A stretch of 64,000 nt of DNA from Salegentibacter tibetensis (GTDB lineage: Bacteria; Bacteroidota; Bacteroidia; Flavobacteriales; Flavobacteriaceae), in assembly GCF_020164485.1 (NCBI RefSeq), contig NZ_JAIQZA010000013.1, forward strand, positions 1 to 64,000, read 5' to 3'. The position numbers and the translations under genes are program-made. Shown in pieces: positions 26,282 through 34,714 of this stretch (the first letter of the stretch is position 1; each line of letters begins with the position of its first letter). The notes beneath the pieces are model-generated. The model worked only from the letters and a program-made list of their open reading frames with translations, searched no databases and was not told where the DNA came from.

Positions 26282-27052
26282 ATGAGAAAAAAATTAAAGG
26301 AAATATTACATCTGTATAGATTTGGAAAGCGGGTTAAAAATGATCTTTTCCATAAGATGGGGAATGACCTCATAAGGTTAGAATTAACAAAAAGACCATC
26401 AAGAACAGATGTTATAAATTATTTAATGAGTATTTCAAAAAGAAATGCATTATATCTTGAAATAGGAGTACGTTTTCCAGAAGAAAATTTCAATAAAATA
26501 GGTTATTCGAATAAGTATGGTGTGGATCCTGGCTTGGAAAATAAGACAAACCCAGTAGATTTTAAATTAACTAGTGATGATTTTTTCGAAAAAATCAGAA
26601 TGGGTGATATTTTGAGGAAATCTATAAAATTTGATGTTATATTCATTGATGGCCTCCATCTTGCAGATCAGGTTGATAGAGATATAAAAAATTCCTTAGA
26701 GTTTTTAAAGGATGGTGGTTTTATTGTTTTGCACGACTGTAACCCGCCGTCCACTTTCCACGCAAGTGAAATCCATGATTATAAATTATCACCAGCCAAA
26801 GGTTATTGGAATGGAACTACATGGAAAGCTTTTTTTAAATACAGGCAATATAAGAATCTCTTTTCCTGCTGTATTGATTCCGATTGGGGAATTGGAGTGA
26901 TTTCAAAAAAAATAAATATTGGCGAGCCAACCAGAATTGAAAATCCTTTTTTTGAATATAAAGTATTGGAAAAGTATAGAAAGGAAAGCTTAAATTTAAT
27001 GTCATTTGAGGAATTTAAAAAAGAAATTGCTAAAAGTAGGGTAGAATATTAG
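26282..27052 (+). CDS. Class I SAM-dependent methyltransferase (Methyltransf_24-like)
   Basis: The frame opens at TTG 26270, but ATG 26282 gives a more natural 256-residue protein beginning MRKKLKEILHLYRFG. YLEIGVRF is motif I, KFDVIFIDGLHLADQV motif IV and GGFIVLHDCNPP motif V. This order (IDG...H followed by VLHDCNP) is typical of Methyltransf_24-type enzymes found in glycan loci. Probable substrate is a sugar moiety. The exact acceptor is unknown. Confidence 0.75.
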   Translation: MRKKLKEILHLYRFGKRVKNDLFHKMGNDLIRLELTKRPSRTDVINYLMSISKRNALYLEIGVRFPEENFNKIGYSNKYGVDPGLENKTNPVDFKLTSDDFFEKIRMGDILRKSIKFDVIFIDGLHLADQVDRDIKNSLEFLKDGGFIVLHDCNPPSTFHASEIHDYKLSPAKGYWNGTTWKAFFKYRQYKNLFSCCIDSDWGIGVISKKINIGEPTRIENPFFEYKVLEKYRKESLNLMSFEEFKKEIAKSRVEY

Positions 27053-27111
27053 AATTAGAAACAACTTGAAACCTTCACAGAAATCAAGTAATTTACCGTA
27101 AAACTTAAAAT

Positions 27112-27951
27112 TTGATAGACCTTTCCATCATATACGTAAATTTTAATACAAGAGAATTAACATTATCCTCAATAGCTTCTGTATATTGCTATACGACTCA
27201 ATATCGTTTTGAAATCATTGTGGTTGATAATGCATCAAGAGACAACTCCGTTTCTGAAATCCAACAAAAATTTCCGGAAGTAAGAATAATCCAAAATAAA
27301 AAAAATATTGGCTTTGGAAGAGCAAATAACAAAGGTCTTGAAATAGCAAAAGGGAAGTATGTTTTATTTTTAAATACAGATACCTACCTTGAAGAACCAG
27401 CGATTGATGGCCTTCTGTATGAAATGGAGAAAAAGGAATACCAAAAGGTCGCGGTTGCCGGCGCTAAACTTACAAAACCTGATGGCTCATATAATATTTC
27501 TTCGGGGCTTTTACCAAGTTTTCAACACTTCATAAAGGGTTCCTTTTATAAAGTGTTTTTTAAGCCTTATTTTTATGAAAATTTACCTGAACGTACTGTA
27601 CCCATAGATAATAAATCTTATAAAGTAGATTATGTTTCCGGAGCTGATTTTTTAATCAGACGAAAAGTACTAGATAAAATTGGAGGTTTCGATCCCCGCT
27701 TTTTTTTATACAATGAAGAGTCTGAATTAACTTTTAGAATTTACAAATACTTTCCGAAGATGATTTCAATGATTTTTCCACAATACAAGATTGTTCATAT
27801 CAGCCAGGGGTCAAGTCAAACTGATAAATTAGGAAAGAAATTTAAGCACCGCCAGATTAAAAGCAGAGCTATTTATTATAGTATTACCAGGAATAAATTA
27901 TCTGGTCTAATTTATTATATAACAAGTGTCAAACGCTTGTATTTAAATTGA
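27112..27951 (+). CDS. GT2-family glycosyltransferase (WbbL-like)
   Basis: A 279-residue enzyme with LSIIYVNFNTRELTLSSIAS at the start, IIVVDNASRDNSVSEI, and the signature NIGFGRANNKGLEIAKG of rhamnosyltransferase-like GT2 (WbbL type). The metal-site region is LFLNTDT (85-91). GGFDPRFFLYNEESELTFRI is the acceptor-side motif. No in-frame ATG lies near the conserved N-terminus, so TTG at 27112 is the likely start. Its 3' end overlaps the convergent wecB gene by 23 bp. Sugar specificity, possibly a 6-deoxyhexose, is inferred only. Confidence 0.86.
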   Translation: MIDLSIIYVNFNTRELTLSSIASVYCYTTQYRFEIIVVDNASRDNSVSEIQQKFPEVRIIQNKKNIGFGRANNKGLEIAKGKYVLFLNTDTYLEEPAIDGLLYEMEKKEYQKVAVAGAKLTKPDGSYNISSGLLPSFQHFIKGSFYKVFFKPYFYENLPERTVPIDNKSYKVDYVSGADFLIRRKVLDKIGGFDPRFFLYNEESELTFRIYKYFPKMISMIFPQYKIVHISQGSSQTDKLGKKFKHRQIKSRAIYYSITRNKLSGLIYYITSVKRLYLN

Positions 27952-29017
27952 GGAGGTTTTTAATAATTCGTTCGCCTGCCTTTCCCTCCCATAAATCTGG
28001 CATTTCACCTTTTTTCCATTTATCTAAAAAAAGCTTTTCTAAGGCTTCAGTAATATTTTTAGGATCAGTGCCAACAATTTGATTGGTTCCCAGGCTTACG
28101 GTTTCGGGACGTTCCGTATTTTCTCTTAAAGTAAGGCAGGGCACACCCAGTACAGTTGTTTCTTCGGTTATCCCACCGGAGTCGGTGAGGACAGCTTTAG
28201 CATTTTGAACGAGGTAGTTAAATTCCAGGTATCCCAGGGAATTAGTTAAGTACAGATTATTAGCCTCGAAGTTTAGTTTTTTTAAAATTACTGCGGTTCG
28301 GGGATGAACCGGAAAAATAACAGGTAGGTTTCTGGAGTTTTTTATGATAGCATCTATTGTGTTTTTTAATTGCTTCTCTTCATCTACATTACCCGGCCTG
28401 TGAAGAGTAAGGAGCAAATATTGTTGCGGTTTGAGATTGAGGTTTTTCCAGATTTCAGTAGTTCTAAATTTGGATTGAAATCTCAGGAGCGAATCTATCA
28501 TTGTATTGCCTACAAAATAAACCTGATTTTTATCTTTTCCAGAATCAATTAGGTTCTTTGAAGCTCCAAAAGTAGTTGTAAAAAAATAATCAGCTATACT
28601 GTCGATAAGCACCCGGTTGACTTCCTCGGGCATTGACCAGTCATAGGAACGTAACCCGGCTTCCACATGAGCTACTTTAATTCCCATTTTTTTAGCGGTT
28701 ATGGCGCAGGCCATGCTGGAAGTGACATCGCCCACCACCAGGCATAAGTCCGGTTTTTCATGCCGTAAGAGATTTTCATAGGCCAGCATAATCGCTGCCG
28801 TTTGTTCAGCCTGACTCCCACTACCCACCCCCAGGTTAAAGTGTGGTGCTGGAAGTTGCAGGTCTTTAAATATATTACCGCTTAGAGTATCGTCATAATG
28901 TTGACCGGTATGAATAAAACGATATGTAATTCCATTTCCATAATTCTCAATGGCGTGAATAATAGCCGCGATTTTTACAAAGTTAGGCCGGGTCCCGGCG
29001 ATAAGGTCAAGTTGCAT
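27929..29017 (-). CDS. wecB: UDP-N-acetylglucosamine 2-epimerase (non-hydrolysing)
   Basis: The 362-residue GT-B-fold enzyme interconverts UDP-GlcNAc and UDP-ManNAc. Visible signatures are DLIAGTRPNFVKIAAI at the N-terminus, FIHTGQHYD, VVGDVTSS, HVEAGLRSYDWSMPEEVNR (acidic catalytic region), LLTLHRPGNVDEE (conserved His) and LTDSGGITEET. Length is right for the family. It is transcribed against the surrounding glycan genes and overlaps the GT2 3' end by 23 bp. UDP-ManNAc could be a donor itself, be oxidised to ManNAcA, or feed the NeuB-family enzyme 8 kb away if the sequence is NeuC-like rather than WecB-like. Confidence 0.9.
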   Translation of the reverse strand: MQLDLIAGTRPNFVKIAAIIHAIENYGNGITYRFIHTGQHYDDTLSGNIFKDLQLPAPHFNLGVGSGSQAEQTAAIMLAYENLLRHEKPDLCLVVGDVTSSMACAITAKKMGIKVAHVEAGLRSYDWSMPEEVNRVLIDSIADYFFTTTFGASKNLIDSGKDKNQVYFVGNTMIDSLLRFQSKFRTTEIWKNLNLKPQQYLLLTLHRPGNVDEEKQLKNTIDAIIKNSRNLPVIFPVHPRTAVILKKLNFEANNLYLTNSLGYLEFNYLVQNAKAVLTDSGGITEETTVLGVPCLTLRENTERPETVSLGTNQIVGTDPKNITEALEKLFLDKWKKGEMPDLWEGKAGERIIKNLLNLNTSV

Positions 29018-29556
29018 AGGGCTAAGGTAATAAAAAAGGGGGAACGCGGGTGCTTCGACAACGCGCTTCGGCAGCGTTTGGACAGCGCTTCGACAGGCTC
29101 AGCGTGACAGTAGGTTTTAGAAAGTATGTTTTACCCTTGTTGTCAGGCTGAGCCCGACCAGCGGGAGGAGATGTCGAAGCCGGTTTTATTAGTAAAATTT
29201 TATATGAAAGTAGTTAAAGGTGATAATTGTACTGCTCTAGCGGCGCTTCGACAAGCTCAGCGAGACAGCTGTATTCAAAAATATTAGAAAGGTATACTTT
29301 CTTTCAACATTACTGTCAGGCTGAAGCCGACGTGAGGAGGAGATGTTGGAGACCTTGTTTGTGGAATAAATGGACTTTGATAGGGCCTGCCAGTTTAGAT
29401 TAATTAGAAAATTGTAACAGCGCTTCGACAAGCTCAGCATGACAATAATTGTAGAGGAGAAAAAAGGATGTTTGTTTCAATTTTACTGTCAGGCTGAGCC
29501 CGACCAGCGGGAGGAGATGTCGAAGCCCGTTTGTTTTAAATTCCTTAAATTTAATT
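29018..29556. repeat. Cluster of three family A repeat pairs
   Basis: No gene is present. Three paired units occur. Each has a left half resembling GCTTCGACAAGCTCAGCGTG (about 29053-29108, 29243-29270, 29417-29444) and a right half that reads TGTCAGGCTGAGCCCGACCA followed by GCGGGAGGAGATGTCGAAGCC (about 29141-29182, 29312-29349, 29485-29527). The halves are imperfect inverted repeats separated by 30-50 bp of AT-rich sequence. The last unit ends ~30 bp before a GIY-YIG nuclease gene. Similar units follow that gene. Confidence 0.9.
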
Positions 29557-29865
29557 ATGAAAACGTATTTCGTGTACATTCTTGAGTGTTCTGATCAATC
29601 ATTTTATACAGGAATCACCAATAATTTAGATAGAAGATTATCAGAGCATAATTCTGGTTATGATAAAAGTTGTTACACCTATTCAAGAAGGCCTGTGAGT
29701 CTACTATGGAGGGAAACATTTACTGATGTAAATGGAGCGATTCAAGCAGAAAAACAAATTAAAGGTTGGAGCAGGAGAAAAAAGTTAGCTTTAATAAATG
29801 GAAACTGGGATGATTTAATTAGATTTTCACGTAATTATACTGATTTTGGTAAACCGGAGGAGTAG
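29557..29865 (+). CDS. GIY-YIG nuclease domain protein
   Basis: This 102-residue single-domain protein has YFVYILEC (4-11, the GIY position), FYTGIT (16-21, the YIG position), Arg26/Arg27 in LDRRLSEHN, and Glu65 in AEKQIKGWSRR, the metal-binding catalytic acid. It resembles the small YhbQ/UPF0213-like group. Members cut DNA or act on DNA ends; most have no known cell function. It lies alone, flanked on both sides by family A palindromic repeats, and has a damaged paralogue in the same kind of setting at 38760-39080. That shared setting suggests the nuclease and repeats move or persist together; this is inference. Confidence 0.88.
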   Translation: MKTYFVYILECSDQSFYTGITNNLDRRLSEHNSGYDKSCYTYSRRPVSLLWRETFTDVNGAIQAEKQIKGWSRRKKLALINGNWDDLIRFSRNYTDFGKPEE

Positions 29866-30287
29866 CGCTTTGGTGACGCTTCGGCAGCGCTTCGACAAGC
29901 TCAGCGTGACAGTAAGCAAATCCTTGGTGTCAGGCTGAGCCCGACCAGCGGGAGGATTCAGCCTGACCTGAGCCTAGCCGAAGGATCGAAGCCCGGTTTT
30001 TTTAGTAAAACTTTCCTGGTAAATTTTTATATCCATATCTAATTTTAGGTGAAGTTTTATATAAAAGTAGTTCGGTAATAGTTGTATTACTTTGGTAGCG
30101 CTTCGACAGCGCTTCGACAGGCTCAGCGTGACATTTCTTGCTTTAACCGCGCTTCGATTCTTCGAGTGCTTTGCGTTCAGAAAGGCGGCTCATCTTGACA
30201 TACCTGAAAACTTTGATTAGTACTTAAAAAGAAATCAGTTGCAAAACTTTAATCAAAGTAATAGCTTTACCGCAAAGCCCGGCCAAT
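29866..30287. repeat. Family A repeat cluster after the GIY-YIG gene
   Basis: No gene here. Left-half units lie at about 29865-29912 and 30094-30133, the first immediately after the GIY-YIG stop codon. A long right-half unit at 29927-29998 carries an extra internal copy (TTCAGCCTGACCTGAGCC). A degenerate piece lies at 30150-30200. The rest is AT-rich. Together with 29018-29556 this makes the GIY-YIG gene an island inside a repeat cluster about 1.2 kb long. The promoter for the gene starting at 30288 must lie at the right end, but I could not pick one. Confidence 0.85.
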
Positions 30288-31541
30288 TTGGAAAACAATT
30301 CAATTAAAAGAATACTCGTAGTTACTGAATCCATAGATGTGGAAGACAGTAGCGGCACCAAAGGAAGGGTAGCTCTTATCAAAAACCTTCAGAAAGCGGG
30401 CTTTGAGCTACAGGTATATCATTACACACGAAAGGATATTAAGCTTCCTGGGATAACTTGTTATTCTCTTAAAGAGAACAGACGCGGCCTTTTATTTTTT
30501 TTAAGCAGGCTAGAAAGATATATGAGGTACTGGCTAAAAATTAATCCGAATAAATTTATTGAAAACCAGTTCGGATTTTCATTTACATTTTTTAATGACA
30601 GTAATAGCATTGCAGCCGGATTAAATAAAATATCAGATTTTGATCCCGACCTGGTATTGACACTGAGTAAAGGCGCCAGTTTCAGGCCTCATCATGCTCT
30701 TTTAAAAATTCCGAAATGGCATTCCAGATGGATGGCATATATACACGATCCATATCCTTTTGCCTGTTACCCCCGTCCCTATGATTACGTAGAGTCTGGT
30801 CATCAGCAGAAAAGGGACTTCTTTTTAAAAGTAGCCAGGAAAGCAAAATATGTGGCTTATCCAAGTAAACTGCTTGCCGAGTGGATGGAAGGTTATTACA
30901 GGCCATTGAAGGGTAAAAGGATAATTATTCCCCATCAAATTGATGAGGAATATACTTCGAATGCATCCCTGCCAGAATTTTTCAGGCCTGAAAAATTCAA
31001 TATTCTTCACGCGGGCACATTATTATGGGGCCGTGACCCGATGGGACTAATTAAGGGGTTTTTACAATTTTTAAAAGAAACTCCCGGAGCAAGGGAGAAT
31101 GCAAAATTGCTATTGATTGGAAATAAAAACCATTATTCAAAGGAACTTGAGAAAATAAGTGAACAACATCCTGAAATCTATGTAAGTGAAGACTATATTT
31201 CCTTTGATAGTACGCAATTATTGCAGAAAAACACTTCTGTAAATGTTATTCTGGAAGCAAATGGACCTATTAGTCCGTTTTTGCCCGGAAAGTTTCCGCA
31301 CTGTGTGCAGGCTAAAAGACCAATTTTGTTATTAGGGCCTTATTATAGTGAAAGCAAAAGAATTTTAGGAGAAAACTATAAATACTGGACTGAGATAGAT
31401 GACATAGAGGGAGTCGCAAGAAATCTGGAAACTCTTTACAATACCTGGTTAGATGAACCTGATAAACTTTATTTGAAGAAACCTGATTTGGTTGATTATT
31501 TGTCTTTGGAGCATTTAAAAGAAACCGTAGCTAATTTATAG
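30288..31541 (+). CDS. Glycosyltransferase, GT-B (family 4-like)
   Basis: A 417-residue protein with a Rossmann-like start (KRILVVTESIDVEDSSGTKG). WMAYIHDPYPFACYPRPYDY is in the acceptor domain, then YVAYPSKLLAEWMEGYY and FNILHAGTLLWGRDPMGLI as the donor-domain start. The usual E-x7-E is replaced by GPISPFLPGKFPHCVQAKRP, so it belongs to a more distant GT4-like group. The start is TTG 30288; no ATG lies upstream in frame. It begins the second plus-strand glycan run directly after the repeat cluster. Confidence 0.72.
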   Translation: MENNSIKRILVVTESIDVEDSSGTKGRVALIKNLQKAGFELQVYHYTRKDIKLPGITCYSLKENRRGLLFFLSRLERYMRYWLKINPNKFIENQFGFSFTFFNDSNSIAAGLNKISDFDPDLVLTLSKGASFRPHHALLKIPKWHSRWMAYIHDPYPFACYPRPYDYVESGHQQKRDFFLKVARKAKYVAYPSKLLAEWMEGYYRPLKGKRIIIPHQIDEEYTSNASLPEFFRPEKFNILHAGTLLWGRDPMGLIKGFLQFLKETPGARENAKLLLIGNKNHYSKELEKISEQHPEIYVSEDYISFDSTQLLQKNTSVNVILEANGPISPFLPGKFPHCVQAKRPILLLGPYYSESKRILGENYKYWTEIDDIEGVARNLETLYNTWLDEPDKLYLKKPDLVDYLSLEHLKETVANL

Positions 31542-31549
31542 AACAAAAA

Positions 31550-32695
31550 ATGAAAATTTTAATGATTTCAATGTTCTCTAATCATTTTTTTAGGTGGACA
31601 GAGCAACTGAAAAAATCGAATTATGAGATTTATTGGGTAGATGTTTTCGATTCTAATACTAAAGTAAAAAAAATTGACTTTGTAAATCAAATTATTGGCT
31701 GGCGTAATAAGGTTAAGTATCCGGGAAAATATTTTATTAAACAAAACCTACCAGGGGTTCACAACCTAATTATTAAAATAAATCAGCGTGATCTATCGAC
31801 TACTGTTGAAAAAATTATTAATGAAATTAACCCGGACGTAGTTCATAGTTTCATAATGCAATCTGCCACTACGCCACTTATTGAAACAATGAGGAAATTT
31901 CCGGAGATTAAATGGGTGTATTCTGCCTGGGGGAATGATTTGTATTATCGACAACAAAACAAGCAAGATCTGGAGAAAATAAAAAAAACACTTCCTGAAA
32001 TTGATTACATGTTTGCTGATTGTTTAAGAGATTTTTATGTTGCTAAAGAATTCGGATTCAAGGGAACATATTTAGGTACATTTCCTACAGGAGGAGGATA
32101 TGAATTTGATATATATGATCCATATATAACACCAATAGAAGAGAGAACCACTATCCTAATTAAAGGTTATCAGGGTAAATTAGGGCGGTGCAATTCAGTT
32201 CTAAGATCAATAATACCATTACGTAATGATCTAAAAAAGTATAATATTATTGTTTTTGGGGCAACAAAAGAGGTTAGTGATTTTGTGAAAAAAACTGAAC
32301 TTAATCACTGGAGCAATTTCAAAATGCTGCTCAATATTTCGCATTTGGAAGTACTCAAATTAATGGGACTGGCAAAAATCTATATCGGAAATAATATTTC
32401 TGATGGTTTGCCAAATACTTTGCTTGAAGCAATAATAATGGGTGCTTTTCCGATACAATCAAATCCCGGGGGGGCATCAGAAGAAATTATAAATGAAGGA
32501 GTTAATGGTTTTCTTATATCTAATCCTGAAGACAGTGAAGAAATTAAAATGCAGATAATTAAAGCTGTCAACCTGCAACAGGAATTGATTAGTGCTGTTA
32601 ATTATAATTTAGAAAATATTAAACCGAAATTAGAAAGGGAGAGAGTTAAGAACGATGTTATTAAAAAATATCAGCTGATAGAGAACAGATTATGA
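31550..32695 (+). CDS. Glycosyltransferase, family 4-like
   Basis: The 381-residue GT-B enzyme begins MKILMISMFSNHFFRWTEQL. The acceptor domain carries PDVVHSFIMQSAT and WVYSAWGNDLYYR. The donor domain has GLPNTLLEAIIMGAFPIQSN with an E-type motif and PGGASEEIINEGVNG. The gene is 8 bp after the preceding one and overlaps the next by four bases (ATGA), so the three are probably co-translated. Substrate unknown. Confidence 0.82.
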   Translation: MKILMISMFSNHFFRWTEQLKKSNYEIYWVDVFDSNTKVKKIDFVNQIIGWRNKVKYPGKYFIKQNLPGVHNLIIKINQRDLSTTVEKIINEINPDVVHSFIMQSATTPLIETMRKFPEIKWVYSAWGNDLYYRQQNKQDLEKIKKTLPEIDYMFADCLRDFYVAKEFGFKGTYLGTFPTGGGYEFDIYDPYITPIEERTTILIKGYQGKLGRCNSVLRSIIPLRNDLKKYNIIVFGATKEVSDFVKKTELNHWSNFKMLLNISHLEVLKLMGLAKIYIGNNISDGLPNTLLEAIIMGAFPIQSNPGGASEEIINEGVNGFLISNPEDSEEIKMQIIKAVNLQQELISAVNYNLENIKPKLERERVKNDVIKKYQLIENRL

Positions 32696-33876
32696 TTCAA
32701 GTGGAATTGCCATCCTTACGTGAAGAAAAGAATTGTGTATTTATCACTTCTGAAATTATTGTTAGTGGAAGCCCTTTTTCATTATGGTATAAATTTCCTT
32801 TGAAGCTTAAAAATTTTTTAGTAACTGAAAATTTAGATGCATTTCTTGTCGCTATCTTAACTCTCGGATTAAAAAAAGGAGAAGATATTTATCTCAAGGG
32901 AGCGTTATCGGCCAGATTGAATTACAGTTTGAATCATTATCTTATTCCAGCTTTGTGCTTAGCAAATCCTAATTTTTCAAAGATCCGAATTTTTACAGAA
33001 GATTTAAATGAAGAAGATTTAAACGTGGGTAATATCGCAGGGACCGGTCTTTCATGTGGAATAGACTCCTTTGCTACATATTTTGATCACATAAATGAAA
33101 AAGGAGCTTATAAAATAGAATACTTCACCTTTTTTAATGTTGGTTCACACGGAGATTTTGGTGGAGAGAATTCCCGAAAATTATTTCATCGTCGCCTGAA
33201 GTCAGTAAAGGAATTTTCTGAAAAAGTAGGTAAAGAAATAATCGATGTGGATTCAAATTTAAGTGAAATTTTAAAAATGAACTTTCAAGAAGCTCATAGT
33301 TTTAGAAATATTTCATGCGCTCTACACTTACAAAAACTTTTTAAGAACTATTACTATGCATCTGCATACAGGTTAGACCACTTTCGCTTAAATTTCGCTG
33401 ATACGAGTGATTCAGATTTATTATACCTTAGTTTTCTTTCTACAGAATCCACTAATTTTTATTCCTCCGTATCTCAGTATTCAAGAGTAGAAAGAACCAA
33501 GCTTATTTCTCAATATACAGAAACCTATAATTATTTAAATGTCTGCACAGAACCTAATGAGAATAAAACTTTTATTAATTGTTCAAGGTGTTATAAATGC
33601 CTACGTACTCAACTAACCCTTGATCTATTGGGTAAACTAGACTTTTACAGTAACGTCTTTAACCTTAGAGAATACCAAAAAGCTAAAAATAGTTATATTG
33701 GTGACATCCTGGAGAAAAATTCTAAATCGCCTTTAGATATTGAACTTATTGAATACTTAAAGAACACAAAGAGTTTTAATGCTTTTTCTGTTGTGCTCTA
33801 TACTTGCAAAGCGTTTATTAATCTCAGAAAAAAAGCTCTGAGAAAGTTTTTAAAAGTTAAATTTGGTAGGAAATGA
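32692..33876 (+). CDS. QueC-like PP-loop ATP-pyrophosphatase family protein
   Basis: I do not know a named function. The 394-residue protein has a PP-loop, SCGIDSFATY (121-130), the SGGxDS-type ATP-binding motif of N-type ATP pyrophosphatases. It also has a Cys set at 285, 297, 300 and 303 (INCSRCYKC), the same CxnCxxCxxC spacing as the zinc site of QueC. That supports a QueC-fold enzyme activating a carboxylate or carbonyl with ATP. It lies between a GT4 gene and an FkbM methyltransferase gene with 4-bp ATGA overlaps on both sides. Its job is therefore probably within glycan assembly, for example making an amide or modified sugar, rather than tRNA queuosine synthesis. Confidence 0.6.
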   Translation: MIQVELPSLREEKNCVFITSEIIVSGSPFSLWYKFPLKLKNFLVTENLDAFLVAILTLGLKKGEDIYLKGALSARLNYSLNHYLIPALCLANPNFSKIRIFTEDLNEEDLNVGNIAGTGLSCGIDSFATYFDHINEKGAYKIEYFTFFNVGSHGDFGGENSRKLFHRRLKSVKEFSEKVGKEIIDVDSNLSEILKMNFQEAHSFRNISCALHLQKLFKNYYYASAYRLDHFRLNFADTSDSDLLYLSFLSTESTNFYSSVSQYSRVERTKLISQYTETYNYLNVCTEPNENKTFINCSRCYKCLRTQLTLDLLGKLDFYSNVFNLREYQKAKNSYIGDILEKNSKSPLDIELIEYLKNTKSFNAFSVVLYTCKAFINLRKKALRKFLKVKFGRK

Positions 33877-34706
33877 ATAAGTTTCAAAAGAAAATCATTA
33901 GTCGTGTAATTCAAAGGATTTACAAACATTTCCCCAACGATAGATTTCGACTTTTCTTAACGAATTTAAGTGCCAAATTAATAAGTAAGAATAATAGTGT
34001 TGAGTATGATTCGAAGGAAAACTTATACTGGCTGAAAGCCGGAAACAAATTTCTCTTTGCCGTGGAAACTCCGTATTTTGATTTCCATAGAAAAAAAATG
34101 GATTCGGTTTATGAAGATATATTTTGTTGCCATTACAAGCCTAAAGAAGGTGATACAATTGTAGATGTTGGTGCAGGTATAGGAACAGAATTAAATTATT
34201 TTGTAGAACTTATACAAGGTATGGGAAAATTTTACGGGATTGAAGCAAGTCCCAAATGCTATAATAAATTAGAACTTTTAAGTAAAAAAAACGGTTATGA
34301 TAATGTATATAACTATAACATTGCCCTCTCAGGCATCAATGGCGTACTATGGATTGAGGAACAAGAAAATTACAGGATAAGTCAAATTAACAATAATTCT
34401 AAGGGAGTAGAAATCCCTAGCTATACATTAGACAGGTTTGTTAGTGAAAATCAAATTTCCCAAATTCATTTCCTAAAGGTAAATATAGAAGGTGCAGAAT
34501 TTGATATTATAGACGGGATGAAAAATTCTATCCAAATTATAGAGAATGTAGCAATTTCATGTCACGATTTCCTTTTTTCTAATGGAAATTATAGAATAAG
34601 ATCGAAAGTGTCAAAATTTTTAATGACAAATAATTTCGAAATTTACCGAAAAGAAAGCGGTAATGAAATTATGGATAGTTGGATTTATGGAAAAAGAAAA
34701 AAATAG
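33873..34706 (+). CDS. FkbM-family methyltransferase
   Basis: The 277-residue FkbM protein has TIVDVGAGIGTELNYF as SAM loop, YGIEASPKCYNKLELL as strand-2 region, and IHFLKVNIEGAEFDII, the FkbM signature. It likely O-methylates a sugar hydroxyl. It is translationally coupled to the PP-loop gene upstream (ATGA). It is the second FkbM gene in the window. The two are related but not near-identical, which suggests two different methylation sites. Confidence 0.86.
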   Translation: MNKFQKKIISRVIQRIYKHFPNDRFRLFLTNLSAKLISKNNSVEYDSKENLYWLKAGNKFLFAVETPYFDFHRKKMDSVYEDIFCCHYKPKEGDTIVDVGAGIGTELNYFVELIQGMGKFYGIEASPKCYNKLELLSKKNGYDNVYNYNIALSGINGVLWIEEQENYRISQINNNSKGVEIPSYTLDRFVSENQISQIHFLKVNIEGAEFDIIDGMKNSIQIIENVAISCHDFLFSNGNYRIRSKVSKFLMTNNFEIYRKESGNEIMDSWIYGKRKK

Positions 34707-34714
34707 AAGTTTAA

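Noticed and set aside
29237-29440. 67-codon frame in the repeat cluster
   Set aside because: It runs through family A repeat units on the opposite strand and has no conserved protein features.
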